Source: an uncultured Clostridia bacterium
GTDB lineage: Bacteria > Bacillota > Clostridia > Christensenellales > Aristaeellaceae
Reading direction: 5' to 3'
Length of the DNA: 64,000 nt
Assembly (NCBI GenBank): GCA_934647235.1
Contig: CAKUFG010000007.1
Span: 1 to 64,000, forward strand
Shown here: piece after piece, positions 7,632-17,351 of the stretch
Layout of the letters: each line of letters starts with the position of its first letter
Numbering within the stretch: position 1 is the stretch's first letter
Translations under genes and position numbers: made by a program
The notes under the pieces: model-generated
Told to the model about the DNA's origin: nothing
Database searches by the model: none
Seen by the model: only the letters and a program-made list of their open reading frames with translations

Positions 7632-8350
7632 GCGAAACGAATACCGCGCGCCTGCCGCGCCATGTGGCCATCATCATGGATGGCAACGGCCGCTGGGCCA
7701 AGGCGCATAAGCTGGCCGTCGCCCAGGGACACCGTCAGGGCACGGAGACGCTGCGCGCCATCATCCGCGAAAGCAGCGATATCGGCATCGAAGCCCTGAC
7801 GATTTACGCCTTTTCCACGGAGAACTGGCGGCGCAGCCGCGCGGAAGTATCGGCGCTGATGAGCTTGCTGCTGGAGTATTTTACCAGCGAAATTGACGAG
7901 CTGGATGAAAAAAACGTATGCATTCGCATCCTGGGGGATAAGGACAGCCTGCCTGCCCCGCAGCGGGACGCGCTGATTGCGGCCGAGACGCGCACGGCGC
8001 GCAACACGGGGCTGAAGCTCAACATCGCCATCAATTACGGCGGGCGGGCGGAAATCGTGCGCGCGGCGCGGATGCTGGCCCAGAAGGCCGTCTCCGGCGA
8101 AATTGCGCCCCAGGATATCGACGAAAGCGCCTTTGCCGCCGCGCTGTATACCCATGATCTGCCCGATGTGGATTTGCTGATCCGCACCAGCGGCGAAATG
8201 CGGCTGAGCAATTTTTTGCTGTATCAGTGCGCCTATGCCGAGATGGAGTTCCCCACCGTGCTGTGGCCTGATTTTTCATTGGCGGATTTTCATGCGGCGC
8301 TGGATGCCTTTGCCGCGCGCGACCGCCGCTTTGGAGGACGAAAGCAATGA
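7628..8350 (+). CDS. uppS: Undecaprenyl diphosphate synthase
   Basis: 240 residues from GTG 7628, preceded by GGGAGG. This cis-prenyltransferase adds isopentenyl units to farnesyl diphosphate, giving the C55 lipid carrier of cell-wall synthesis. The catalytic aspartate is D18 in IMDGNGRWA. Other family blocks are YAFSTENWRR, LNIAINYGGRAEI and LLIRTSGEMRLSNFLL, the last holding the arginines that bind the diphosphate. It overlaps the preceding small gene by 4 nt and the following cdsA by 4 nt (ATGA). Confidence 0.96.
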   Translation: MSETNTARLPRHVAIIMDGNGRWAKAHKLAVAQGHRQGTETLRAIIRESSDIGIEALTIYAFSTENWRRSRAEVSALMSLLLEYFTSEIDELDEKNVCIRILGDKDSLPAPQRDALIAAETRTARNTGLKLNIAINYGGRAEIVRAARMLAQKAVSGEIAPQDIDESAFAAALYTHDLPDVDLLIRTSGEMRLSNFLLYQCAYAEMEFPTVLWPDFSLADFHAALDAFAARDRRFGGRKQ

Positions 8351-9177
8351 AGCAAAACCTGAAAACCCGCATCATCACGGGGGCGATCCTGCTAAGCGCC
8401 CTGGCGTTTGCCATCATCATGGGCGGCTGGGTGTTTTCGGTCATCTGCATACTGTGCATCGGCATCGCCCTGTACGAGATGATGCATGCCCTGCGCCAGC
8501 GCGGGCACCAGATTGTCCGCTGGCCGGTGTGGGCGGCGACAATTGCCAGCATTCCCTGCTTTCTGATGTGGCAGAATCGCCTGCTGCTGCCCATTGCCGT
8601 GTTCACCTGTATGGTAACAACGGCCTATGTGCTGTTTCATGGCGAGCCGAAGCTGGAGGATATCCTGCTGTCGCTGATGCCCTTCTTTGCCGTGTCGCTG
8701 CCGGGCATGTGCCTGCTGGCGCAGATCAACGCGCCCTACCGCTGGCTGCAGGTGATGCTGCTGTGCCTGTCCTTCCTGGTGCCTACGCTGGGAGATACCG
8801 CAGCGTATTTTATCGGCAGCCGCTTTGGCAGGCGCAAGCTCATTCCCGCCGTCAGCCCAAATAAAACGGTGGCCGGCGCGGTGGCGGGGCTGATTGGCAG
8901 CACGCTGACGGCGCTGATCATCTACGGCCTGACGCTGGCCTTTATGCCTGCGGCGGACGTATCGCTGATGCCCCCGATCTGGCATTTTGTCATCATCGGC
9001 TTTGTGGGCGGCATTGCGGGCGAGCTGGGCGATCTGTTTGCCTCGCTGGTCAAGCGCCACTGCGGCATCAAGGATTATGGCAATATCTTCCCCGGCCACG
9101 GCGGCATGATGGACCGGCTGGACAGCGTGCTGTTTGTGTCGGTGCTGATTTATCTGTATCAATCGCTGATGTGGTGA
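8347..9177 (+). CDS. cdsA: Phosphatidate cytidylyltransferase (CDP-diglyceride synthase)
   Basis: 276 residues with seven or eight hydrophobic helices. It makes CDP-diacylglycerol from phosphatidic acid and CTP, the branch point of phospholipid synthesis. The C-terminal signature is clear: GDTAAYFIGSRFGRRKL, SPNKTVAGAVAG, then GELGDLFASLVKR and the end motif IFPGHGGMMDRLDS. The start ATG overlaps the uppS stop. The order frr-x-uppS-cdsA-dxr-rseP-ispG-polC is a familiar Clostridia arrangement. Confidence 0.96.
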   Translation: MKQNLKTRIITGAILLSALAFAIIMGGWVFSVICILCIGIALYEMMHALRQRGHQIVRWPVWAATIASIPCFLMWQNRLLLPIAVFTCMVTTAYVLFHGEPKLEDILLSLMPFFAVSLPGMCLLAQINAPYRWLQVMLLCLSFLVPTLGDTAAYFIGSRFGRRKLIPAVSPNKTVAGAVAGLIGSTLTALIIYGLTLAFMPAADVSLMPPIWHFVIIGFVGGIAGELGDLFASLVKRHCGIKDYGNIFPGHGGMMDRLDSVLFVSVLIYLYQSLMW

Positions 9178-9193
9178 TAGAAAGGTCTCTTTC

Positions 9194-10354
9194 ATGCGCG
9201 TAATCAATATCCTGGGCAGCACCGGCTCCATCGGCACGCAGGCGCTGCAAATTGCGGCATTGCATCCCGATAAATTCAAAGTAAACGCCCTGACAGCGCA
9301 CCGCAGCGTCGATGCGCTGTTTGCGCAGGTACGCGCGTTTCGCCCCGGCATGGCGGGACTGACCGGCATGGCGGCGGACGAAGTGCAGATCCCGGACGAT
9401 CTGCGCTTTTGCGATTGGCATTTTGGCCAGGATGCGCTGCTGACTGCTGCGCGCGACGTTCCCTGCGACGACGTGCTGGTATCGGTGGTGGGCATGGTGG
9501 GCCTGCCTGCCGTGATGGCTGCGCGCGGGGCAAATCGCCGCGTGCTGCTGGCCAACAAGGAGGCGCTGGTCGCGGGCGGGCGCATTGTCATGGCTGCCTG
9601 CCCGGAGGATGACGGCAATCCAACCCTGATTCCCGTGGACAGCGAGCACAGCGCCATCTATCAGTGCCTGAAGGGCGCGCAGGGCAATCCCTACGCGCGC
9701 ATTCTGCTGACAGCCTCGGGCGGCGCGTTCCGCAATTACACGCTGGAGCAGCTTCAGAACGCCACCCTGGCCCAGGCGCTGACGCATCCCAACTGGTCGA
9801 TGGGCGCGAAGATCACCGTGGATTCGGCCACGATGTTCAACAAAGCGCTGGAGGTGATCGAGGCCAGATGGCTCTTTGACGCCCGGCCTGAGCAGATCCA
9901 TGTGCTCATCCATCCCCAAAGCATTGTGCATTCCATGGTGGAATTCCGCGACGGCGCGGTGCTGGCGCAGCTGGGCGCGCCCGATATGCGCGTGCCCATT
10001 GCGTATGCCATGGCCTATCCGCATAGAATAGAGACGAACGCTCCGCGGGCGGATTTTGCCGCGATTGGCCAATGCACATTCAGCGAGGTGGACGATGCGC
10101 GCTTTCCTGCCGTTCATGTGGCCTATGACGCGCTGCGCGCCGGGGGCGCGGCGGCCTGCGTGATGAACGCCGCCAACGAAGAGGCCAATGCGCGCTTCCG
10201 GGCGGGCGGCCTGCGCTTTTTGCAGATTGGCGATGTGGTGCGCGATACGCTGTCCGCTGTGGGCGATCTGCCTGCCGATACCATCGGGCAGGTGTACGCT
10301 GCCGACGCGCTGGCGCGCCGCAGGGCGGGCGAAATCATGGCGAAGCTGAGCTGA
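9194..10354 (+). CDS. dxr: 1-deoxy-D-xylulose 5-phosphate reductoisomerase
   Basis: 386 residues, typical length. It is the second step of the MEP isoprenoid pathway, converting DXP to 2-C-methyl-D-erythritol 4-phosphate with NADPH. Visible are the NADPH-binding N-terminus (LGSTGSIGTQAL), LANKEALVAGG, the metal-binding VDSEHSAIYQ, the substrate loop SGGAFR, NWSMGAKITVDSATMFNK and the C-terminal helical domain with NAANEEA. ispG lies two genes downstream, and uppS uses the product lipid upstream, so the cluster joins isoprenoid supply to its wall use. Confidence 0.97.
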   Translation: MRVINILGSTGSIGTQALQIAALHPDKFKVNALTAHRSVDALFAQVRAFRPGMAGLTGMAADEVQIPDDLRFCDWHFGQDALLTAARDVPCDDVLVSVVGMVGLPAVMAARGANRRVLLANKEALVAGGRIVMAACPEDDGNPTLIPVDSEHSAIYQCLKGAQGNPYARILLTASGGAFRNYTLEQLQNATLAQALTHPNWSMGAKITVDSATMFNKALEVIEARWLFDARPEQIHVLIHPQSIVHSMVEFRDGAVLAQLGAPDMRVPIAYAMAYPHRIETNAPRADFAAIGQCTFSEVDDARFPAVHVAYDALRAGGAAACVMNAANEEANARFRAGGLRFLQIGDVVRDTLSAVGDLPADTIGQVYAADALARRRAGEIMAKLS

Positions 10355-10365
10355 CAGGAGGAACC

Positions 10366-11445
10366 ATGGGGACGATCATCTATATTTTGCTGGCGCTGCT
10401 GCTGCTGGGCATTATGGTTACGGTGCATGAGCTGGGGCACTTCTGCGCGGCGCGCGCCTGCGGCATCGCCGTGCGCGCGTTCGGTGTGGGCTTTGGCCCA
10501 AAGCTTCTGAGCTGGACAGGAAAAAAGAGCGGCACGGAGTATTCGCTGCGCCTTATTCCCTGCGGCGGCTTCTGCGCCTTTTATGGAGAGGACGACGCGC
10601 AGGGCAAGGATAAAGAAGACCCGCGCTCGATGCTGCTGCAGCCTGCCTGGAAACGGCTGATCACCATTGCCGCCGGGCCAATCATGAACTTTGTGCTGGC
10701 CTTTGTGGTAGCGCTGGCCTTCTTTATGGGCTACGGCCTGCCCTATGCCGACGGCCCCATCGTGACCACGGTGCAGTCAGTCAGCGCGGGCAGCCCGGCC
10801 GAGCAGGCGGGCTTTCAGGCAGACGATGTGATCCTGTCTGTCAACGACCAGGCGATCAACGGAAATCTCTCCGCCTATGTGGACGCCTGGCAGACGGGCG
10901 ACGCGCCTCTGCGCGTGACCGTGCAGCGCGGCGGCGAGCAGGTGGAGCTGCAGGTAACGCCCTTTGACTCGGAAGCCAAGGGCCGCAAGCTGATCGGCGT
11001 GAACATCCTGCTGACGCAGCAGGGCGAAACCGTGTGGCGGCGCGCGTCCTTCGGGACGACGCTGTCCCATACCTGGAATGTGTGCGTATCTGCCGGCGGG
11101 GCGATTCTGGACGCACTGGGCCGCCTGATTACGCGCGGCGAGGGCGTGGATCAGATGTCCGGCCCGGTGGGCGTGATCACCCAGATTGCCGAGCAGACCC
11201 GCGAATACAAGCTGATGGGCTATCTGAACGTGCTGATCATGATTTCCATCAACCTGGGACTGGTGAACCTGCTGCCCATCCCTGGCCTGGACGGCTGCCG
11301 CATCCTGTTTGTGCTGTTTGAAATGATCTTCCGCCGCCCGGTCAACCGCCAGGTGGAAGCCTATATCCACCTGGCGGGTTATGTGCTGCTGCTGGGCGTG
11401 ATGGTGTATTTTACCTTCCATGACGTAATCAATATCTTTGCATAA
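10366..11445 (+). CDS. rseP: RIP site-2 metalloprotease
   Basis: 359 residues. The zinc-binding HELGH lies in the first membrane helix (residues 21-25), a PDZ domain in the middle (about 125-210; GSPAEQAGFQADDVIL), and the second metal ligand motif NLLPIPGLDG in a C-terminal helix. It is a membrane protease of the RseP/RasP family that cleaves transmembrane anti-sigma factors, signal-peptide remnants or divisome proteins. No dedicated anti-sigma factor is seen nearby. SD-like AGGAGG directly precedes the start. Confidence 0.95.
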   Translation: MGTIIYILLALLLLGIMVTVHELGHFCAARACGIAVRAFGVGFGPKLLSWTGKKSGTEYSLRLIPCGGFCAFYGEDDAQGKDKEDPRSMLLQPAWKRLITIAAGPIMNFVLAFVVALAFFMGYGLPYADGPIVTTVQSVSAGSPAEQAGFQADDVILSVNDQAINGNLSAYVDAWQTGDAPLRVTVQRGGEQVELQVTPFDSEAKGRKLIGVNILLTQQGETVWRRASFGTTLSHTWNVCVSAGGAILDALGRLITRGEGVDQMSGPVGVITQIAEQTREYKLMGYLNVLIMISINLGLVNLLPIPGLDGCRILFVLFEMIFRRPVNRQVEAYIHLAGYVLLLGVMVYFTFHDVINIFA

Positions 11446-11457
11446 GGAACCGAGGAA

Positions 11458-12510
11458 ATGCCCATGAAAACGCGAGCGATGATGGTGGGCGCTGTGCCGC
11501 TGGGCGGCGGCGCGCGCGTATCCGTACAATCCATGACCAATACCGACACCCGCGACGCAGCGGGCACGCTTCTGCAGATTCGCGCCCTGGCGCGCGAGGG
11601 CTGCGATATCGTGCGCGTATCCGTATATGACGATGCGTGCGTGGCCGCCGTGCGCGAGCTGGTGGATAAAAGCCCTGTGCCGCTGGTGGCGGACATTCAT
11701 TTTGATTACCGCCTGGCCATCGGCGCGATGGAAAACGGCATCGCCAAGCTGCGCATCAACCCCGGCAATATCGGCGGGGAGGAAAACGTGCGCCGCGTGG
11801 CGGACTGCGCCCGCGCGCATCATGTGCCCATCCGCATCGGGGTCAATTCCGGCTCGCTTGAAAAGGATATCCTGGCGCGCGACGGCGGCGTGACGGCCAA
11901 GGGCATGGTGGACAGCGCCCTGCGCCACGCGGCGATGCTGGAAAAAGAGGGCTTTGAGGATATTGTGCTGTCGCTGAAGAGCAGCGATGTGCGCATGACG
12001 GTGGAGGCCTATCGCATGGCCTCACAGCTGTGCGATTATCCCCTGCACGTGGGCGTGACCGAGGCCGGCCTGCCCGGCCAGGGCAACATCAAATCGGCCA
12101 TCGGCATCGGCGCGCTGCTGCTGGACGGCATCGGCGATACCATCCGCGTATCCCTGACCGGCTCGCCAATTCCTGAGGCCAAGGCCGGGCTGGATATCCT
12201 GCGCGCCATCGGGCTGCGCGGGGGCGTGCAGTTTGTATCCTGCCCCACCTGCGGGCGCACGCGCGTGGATGTGCCGCAGATTGCCCGCGCGGTGGAAAAG
12301 GCGTTCTGCGATTGCCAGAAGGATGTGACAATCGCCGTAATGGGCTGCGTGGTCAACGGCCCCGGCGAGGCGCGCGGGGCGGATATCGCCCTGTGCGGCG
12401 GCGATAACTGCGGCGCGCTGTATGTGCGCGGCGAGTTTGTGCGCAAGCTGACGGGGGATATCGCGCAGGAGTTTATCCGCGCGGCCGGAGAGATTATCGA
12501 TGAGCTATGA
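11458..12510 (+). CDS. ispG: 4-hydroxy-3-methylbut-2-en-1-yl diphosphate synthase
   Basis: 350 residues. This [4Fe-4S] enzyme forms HMBPP from MEcPP late in the MEP pathway. The TIM-barrel N-terminus has SVQSMTNTDTRD and VADIHFDYRLA. The cluster ligands are in SCPTCGRTRVD and MGCVVNGPGE. The start may be ATG 11464 rather than 11458, because GAGGAA sits at a better distance from the second ATG; the two differ by two residues. The 3' end overlaps polC by 11 nt. Confidence 0.96.
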   Translation: MPMKTRAMMVGAVPLGGGARVSVQSMTNTDTRDAAGTLLQIRALAREGCDIVRVSVYDDACVAAVRELVDKSPVPLVADIHFDYRLAIGAMENGIAKLRINPGNIGGEENVRRVADCARAHHVPIRIGVNSGSLEKDILARDGGVTAKGMVDSALRHAAMLEKEGFEDIVLSLKSSDVRMTVEAYRMASQLCDYPLHVGVTEAGLPGQGNIKSAIGIGALLLDGIGDTIRVSLTGSPIPEAKAGLDILRAIGLRGGVQFVSCPTCGRTRVDVPQIARAVEKAFCDCQKDVTIAVMGCVVNGPGEARGADIALCGGDNCGALYVRGEFVRKLTGDIAQEFIRAAGEIIDEL

Positions 12511-15500
12511 CGAGCTGCTTGCCACGCTTGAAAAGGCTGCCCCGGAATTGAAGGGCGGCCTGAAGGTGGATCGCGTAATCTATAAGCGCGGTTCGCGGCA
12601 GGCGTATTTTTATCTGCTGTCCGAAAATGTGGCCGGGGAGCGCGAGTACACCGCCATCCGCAAGGCGCTGCGCGCGGCGTTTCCGGGCGTGCGGCTGTCG
12701 CTGCGCATTGCAAGCCCTTCGCTGCAGGAGGATTTTCTGCAAAATCCCGATCGCTACGCGCATGTGATCAACGATATCCTGCTGCGCGAGCATCCCGCGC
12801 TGTCCGCCTGGGAGTACGATATGCGCTATGTGGCCGAGGGGGGCCGCGTGGTGCTGGAATTGCCCGACGACTTTGCCATGAGCTACCTCAAGGAGCGCGG
12901 GCTGACGGATAAGATCAACCAGGCGATTTACGATATTTTCTGCACGCAGACCGAGGTAAGCTGCCGCGTGGTGGGCGTGCGGGAGGAAACCACCGCCCGC
13001 ATGGAGCGCGAACGCCGCGCCGAGGAAGCCATCGCCGAGCAGCGGCGCGAGCTGGCGCGCAAGCACGAGGAAGCCCTGCGCAAGCGCCGCGAAGCTGCCG
13101 AGGAGAAAAAGCGCCGCCTGATCCGAGGCCGTCCCATCACCGAAAAGCCCATCCCCATCAAGGATCTGACCAACGACTCGGGCGAGGTGGTCATCGCCGG
13201 GCGCAGGCTGGATTACGAGGAAAAGGAAATCAGCGGCGGCGACTGCCTGCTGGTGTCCTTCAACGTATCGGACTATACCAATACCATCAAGTGCAAAATG
13301 TTCCTGCGCTATCGTCCCAAGCCCAAGAAGGACGATACCGAGGAGCCGCCGCCCATTACCGACGAGCAGCGCGCCTATGTGGCCGATATCGTCAAGCGCC
13401 TCAAGGAGTGCGACGGCGTGATGGTCAAGGGCGACTGCCGCTACGATACCTTTGCCCACGAGACCACGCTGATGGTCAATTCGCTGGTCAAATACGATAT
13501 TCCCAAGCGCGAGGATAACAGCGAGGAAAAGCGCATCGAGCTGCATCTGCATACCCAGATGAGCAACATGGACGCGGTGTCCTCCGCCACGGCCCTGATT
13601 CAGCGCGCCGCCGAGTGGGGGCATCCCGCCGTGGCCGTTACCGATCACGGCGTGGTGCAGGCCTATCCCGAGGCATTCGGCGCGGCCAAGAAGTTCGGCA
13701 TCAAGCTCATTCCCGGCGTGGAGGGCTATCTGACGGACGAGGATCAGATTGTCCGCAGCGAAAACGAGGACAACCGCCCGCTGGATACGCCCATCGTGGT
13801 GCTGGACTTTGAAACCACGGGCCTGGATACGCGCAACGACCGCATCATTGAAATCGGCGCGGTGAGGCTGAGCAGCGGCCAGGTGACGGACAGCCTGTCG
13901 GTGCTGGTCAATCCGGAGCAGATTCTCAAGCCCAAAATCACCGAAATCACGGGCATTACCGATCAGATGCTGCGCGATCAGCCGGTTATCACCCGCGCGC
14001 TGCCGCAGCTGCTGGAGTTTATCGGCGATTGCCCCATCGCCGCCCATAACGCGGATTTTGACTACAATATCCTGCAGAGCGAGCTGCGCCGCCAGGGCCT
14101 GACGCGCGAATACACGGTGATCGACACCCTGACCTTCGCGCGCAAGCTCTATCCCGATATGAAAACCCATAAGCTGGGCATGGTGTGCAAGCGCCTGGGC
14201 GTATCGCTGAAAAACGCCCACCGCGCCGTGCACGACGCCGAGGCGACGGCCAAGTGCCTGCAGCAAATGCTGGAGGAAACGCGCAAACGCGGCGCGGCCA
14301 CGCTGGCTGATATCGATGACTGCGTGGCGGGCTACACCCTGGGCAGCAGCTATCATATCGTGCTGCTTGCCGCCTCGCAGCAGGGCCTGTGGAACATCAA
14401 CCATCTGGTCAGCGACGGGCACCTGAAATACTTCCGCCGCCGCCCGCATATGCCGCGCGCGAACATACAGAAGTACCGAGAGGGCGTGATCATCGGCTCG
14501 GCCTGCGAAGCGGGCGAGCTGTTCCGCGCCGTGCTGGAGGGGGCGGATGAGAAAAAGCTGTCCCGCATCGCGCGGTTTTATGACTATCTGGAAATCCAGC
14601 CGGTGGGCAACAACGCCTTTCTGATCCGCGAGGGCCGGGTGAAGGATGAGGAGGAGCTGCGGGAGCTGAACCGCGTGATCGTCCGCCTGGGCGAAAAGCT
14701 GGGCCTGCCTGTGGTGGCCACGGGCGACGTGCATTTTCTTGACCCCGAGGACAGCGTGTTCCGCGCCATCCTGCAGGACGGCATGGGCTTTGAGGACTGC
14801 GATCAGCAGCCGCCGCTGTATCTGAAAACCACCGCCGAAATGCTGGAGGAATTCAGCTATCTGGGCCCCGAAAAGGCGCATGAGGTGGTCATCGACAATC
14901 CGCGCAGAATCATGGAGCGCATCGGCGATATCTCGCTGTTTCCCAAGCACCCGGAGGGCAAAACCACCTTTTCGCCCGTGTGGGATTACGCGCCGGACGA
15001 TATCAAGGGCATGGTGGAAGCCACCTCGCGCGAGATGTACGGGGACGAGCTGCCTGAAATTGTACAGAAGCGCCTGGATAAGGAGCTGGGCTCCATCATC
15101 GGCTACGGCTATGCCACGCTGTATGATATCGCCAGCAAGCTGGTAAAAAAGTCCAACTCGGACGGCTACCTGGTGGGCAGCCGCGGTTCGGTCGGCTCGT
15201 CGCTGGTGGCTACCATGTGCGGCATCACCGAGGTGAACGCCCTGCCGCCGCACTATCGCTGCAAGCATTGCCGCAAGGCATGGTTCGATATTCCGGAGGG
15301 CTACACTGTGGGCGTAGACCTGCCCGACCGCGATTGCCCTATCTGCGGGCAGAAGCTGACCAAGGATGGCTTCGATATCCCGTTTGAGGTGTTCCTGGGC
15401 TTCAAGGGCGACAAGGTGCCTGATATCGACCTGAACTTTTCCGGCGAGTATCAGCCCCAGGCGCGCGCCTACGTGGAGGAGCTGTTCGGCACGGGCTATG

Positions 15501-16879
15501 TATTCCGCGCAGGCACTATCGGCACGCTGGCGGATAAAACGGCCTACGGCTATGTGATGAAATATCTGGAAAAACGCGGCATGGTGGCGAGCGAGGCCGA
15601 AAAGAACCGCCTTGTCGCTGGCTGCGTGGGGGTAAAGCGTACCACGGGCCAGCATCCGGGCGGCATGGTGGTGCTTCCGCGCGCTTATGACATCTGCCAG
15701 TTTACCGCCATCCAGCACCCGGCGGACGATAACGAAAGCAGCATCATCACCACCCATTACGACTTTAACTCCATGCATGACATCCTGGTCAAGCTGGATA
15801 TCCTGGGTCACGACGATCCGACCATGATGCATATGCTTGAGCGCATCACCGGCATCAACTACAAGACGATTCCGCTGGACGATAAGGACGTCATGTCCCT
15901 GTTCCAGAGTCCGGCGGCGCTGGGGGTAACGCCCGAGCAGATCAACTGCACCACCGGCACCCTGGGCCTGCCGGAGTTTGGCACGGCCTTCGTGCGCGGC
16001 ATGCTGGATGAAACCAAGCCCGCCACCATGGAGGAGCTGATCCGCATTTCGGGCCTGTCCCACGGCACGGACGTGTGGCTGGGCAACGCAAAGGATCTGA
16101 TCAACAGCGGCACGGCCACGCTGAAGGAGTGCATCTGCACGCGCGACGATATCATGAACTATCTGATATCCAAGGGCGTGCCGGCCAAGATCTCCTTCGA
16201 TACCATGGAAAGCGTGCGCAAGGGACGCGGCCTCAAGCCTGAGATGGAGGCCGCCATGGCCGAGCACAACGTGCCGCAGTGGTTTGTGGACAGCTGCAAA
16301 AAGATCAAGTACATGTTCCCCAAAGGCCACGCTGTGGCCTATGTGACCATGGCTTTGCGCGTGGGATGGTTTAAGGTGCACATGCCCTTGGCATACTATG
16401 CAGCGTACTTCACCATTCGCGCCACGGGCTTTGACGCGGCCACGATGATCCTGCCTCCCGAGCTTGTGCGCGAGCGCCTGCGCGAATGCCAGGAGAACGA
16501 TCAGAAGGCCACCGCCAAGGAAAAGGACGCGCAGACGGCGCTTGAAATGGTGCTGGAATTCGTGATGCGCGGCTTCCGCTTCCTGCCGGCCGATCTGTAC
16601 AAGAGCGACGTGAAGGACTTTACCATGGAGGACGGCTGCCTGCGCGTGCCCTTTACCGCCATCGGCGGCCTGGGCGAGGCCGCGGCGCAGGGTATTGTGG
16701 ATGCGCGTTCCCAGCCCTTCCTGTCGGTGGAGGATCTGAAAAACCGCGGGCGTGTATCCAGCGCCGTGGTGGAGCTGCTGCGCGCGGCGGGCGCGCTGGA
16801 GGGGCTGAAGGATACCAACCAGGTCACGCTGACCGAGCTGATGGGCGATCCCGGCGGGGACCAGACCTCGCTGCTATAA
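12500..16879 (+). CDS. polC: DNA polymerase III alpha subunit, PolC type
   Basis: 1459 residues, full length. This Gram-positive replicative polymerase has a built-in proofreading exonuclease. Domains in order: N-terminal region and coiled basic segment (about 1-215), OB fold (about 220-335), PHP (from about 343, ELHLHTQMSNMDAV, VTDHGVVQAYPEA), interrupted by a DEDD exonuclease (from about 428, VVLDFETTGLD, AHNADFDYNIL, HRAVHDAEATA). Next come the PHP remainder, a zinc-binding loop (about 919, CKHCRK and CPICGQK), polymerase palm (about 974, PDIDLNFSG) and fingers. Its presence is a strong marker for Bacillota. Its start lies within the end of ispG. Confidence 0.98.
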   Translation: MSYDELLATLEKAAPELKGGLKVDRVIYKRGSRQAYFYLLSENVAGEREYTAIRKALRAAFPGVRLSLRIASPSLQEDFLQNPDRYAHVINDILLREHPALSAWEYDMRYVAEGGRVVLELPDDFAMSYLKERGLTDKINQAIYDIFCTQTEVSCRVVGVREETTARMERERRAEEAIAEQRRELARKHEEALRKRREAAEEKKRRLIRGRPITEKPIPIKDLTNDSGEVVIAGRRLDYEEKEISGGDCLLVSFNVSDYTNTIKCKMFLRYRPKPKKDDTEEPPPITDEQRAYVADIVKRLKECDGVMVKGDCRYDTFAHETTLMVNSLVKYDIPKREDNSEEKRIELHLHTQMSNMDAVSSATALIQRAAEWGHPAVAVTDHGVVQAYPEAFGAAKKFGIKLIPGVEGYLTDEDQIVRSENEDNRPLDTPIVVLDFETTGLDTRNDRIIEIGAVRLSSGQVTDSLSVLVNPEQILKPKITEITGITDQMLRDQPVITRALPQLLEFIGDCPIAAHNADFDYNILQSELRRQGLTREYTVIDTLTFARKLYPDMKTHKLGMVCKRLGVSLKNAHRAVHDAEATAKCLQQMLEETRKRGAATLADIDDCVAGYTLGSSYHIVLLAASQQGLWNINHLVSDGHLKYFRRRPHMPRANIQKYREGVIIGSACEAGELFRAVLEGADEKKLSRIARFYDYLEIQPVGNNAFLIREGRVKDEEELRELNRVIVRLGEKLGLPVVATGDVHFLDPEDSVFRAILQDGMGFEDCDQQPPLYLKTTAEMLEEFSYLGPEKAHEVVIDNPRRIMERIGDISLFPKHPEGKTTFSPVWDYAPDDIKGMVEATSREMYGDELPEIVQKRLDKELGSIIGYGYATLYDIASKLVKKSNSDGYLVGSRGSVGSSLVATMCGITEVNALPPHYRCKHCRKAWFDIPEGYTVGVDLPDRDCPICGQKLTKDGFDIPFEVFLGFKGDKVPDIDLNFSGEYQPQARAYVEELFGTGYVFRAGTIGTLADKTAYGYVMKYLEKRGMVASEAEKNRLVAGCVGVKRTTGQHPGGMVVLPRAYDICQFTAIQHPADDNESSIITTHYDFNSMHDILVKLDILGHDDPTMMHMLERITGINYKTIPLDDKDVMSLFQSPAALGVTPEQINCTTGTLGLPEFGTAFVRGMLDETKPATMEELIRISGLSHGTDVWLGNAKDLINSGTATLKECICTRDDIMNYLISKGVPAKISFDTMESVRKGRGLKPEMEAAMAEHNVPQWFVDSCKKIKYMFPKGHAVAYVTMALRVGWFKVHMPLAYYAAYFTIRATGFDAATMILPPELVRERLRECQENDQKATAKEKDAQTALEMVLEFVMRGFRFLPADLYKSDVKDFTMEDGCLRVPFTAIGGLGEAAAQGIVDARSQPFLSVEDLKNRGRVSSAVVELLRAAGALEGLKDTNQVTLTELMGDPGGDQTSLL

Positions 16880-16906
16880 ATTTCAATCAAAAAGGAGAAG
16901 ATAACC

Positions 16907-17113
16907 ATGATTAAGATGACCATTGAAGGCATGATGTGCCAGCATTGCGCGGGCCGCGTCCGCAAGGCGCTGGAGGCGCTTGGCTGCAAGGCGGAGATCG
17001 AGCTGGAAAACAAGTGCGCCCTCATCAGCGACGCCGCCGGCGCGGATGATAACGCCCTGCGCGCGGCCGTTGAAAAGCAGGGATACGCGGTAAAGGCGAT
17101 TGAACACGCCTGA
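16907..17113 (+). CDS. Heavy-metal-associated (HMA) domain protein
   Basis: 68 residues consisting of one HMA fold. The metal-binding motif MMCQHCAGRV (MxCxxC) is in the first loop, and YAVKAIE closes the fold. It is probably a copper chaperone of the CopZ type. No copper ATPase or CsoR-type repressor is nearby, so the assignment of copper over other soft metals is inferred. Its start is preceded by AAAAGGAGAAG. It is followed by the promoter of the nusA operon and may be co-transcribed with polC. Confidence 0.85.
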   Translation: MIKMTIEGMMCQHCAGRVRKALEALGCKAEIELENKCALISDAAGADDNALRAAVEKQGYAVKAIEHA

Positions 17114-17151
17114 TCAGCGCAAAAAACGCCCGGATATTCGCTGAAAAACGC

Positions 17152-17180
17152 TTGTATTCCGCGCCGGACTGTGCTATACT
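17152..17180 (+). promoter_or_regulatory. Promoter of the rimP-nusA-infB operon
   Basis: TTGTAT (17152-17157), a 17-nt spacer and TATACT (17175-17180). It lies about 170 nt upstream of rimP and therefore makes a long leader RNA. Confidence 0.78.
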
Positions 17181-17232
17181 GTCAACGTATTCTGTTTACA
17201 ATGCGTCTTTTTTCGGAAAGAAGGGTTTAACG

Positions 17233-17322
17233 AAGAGTGGGAGCTGCTTGGGGAGTGTATGGCAACGCGGGCTTTCTTCGCGTATCCATATATCGGCCCC
17301 TTGGCAGTCTATGCCCGCTCTT
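17233..17322 (+). promoter_or_regulatory. Structured 5' leader upstream of rimP
   Basis: AAGAGTGGG (17233-17241) can pair with CCCGCTCTT (17314-17322), nine pairs with one G-U. Inside it TATGG and CCATA flank a second stem ACGCG/CGCGT. The structure ends 29 nt before the rimP ATG and is not followed by a U-run, so it is not an obvious terminator. It lies in a leader without a gene. A role in NusA or RimP feedback is speculation. Confidence 0.45.
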
Positions 17323-17351
17323 TGCGCTTATTCAGGGGGATTAAAGCGATT

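Noticed and set aside
12494..16381. A 1,295-codon antisense frame opposite polC
   Set aside because: Same cause: codon bias in the sense gene. The conserved PolC domains lie on the + strand.
17259..17351. Upstream ATG as start of rimP
   Set aside because: The added 31 residues do not match RimP and are encoded by the structured leader.
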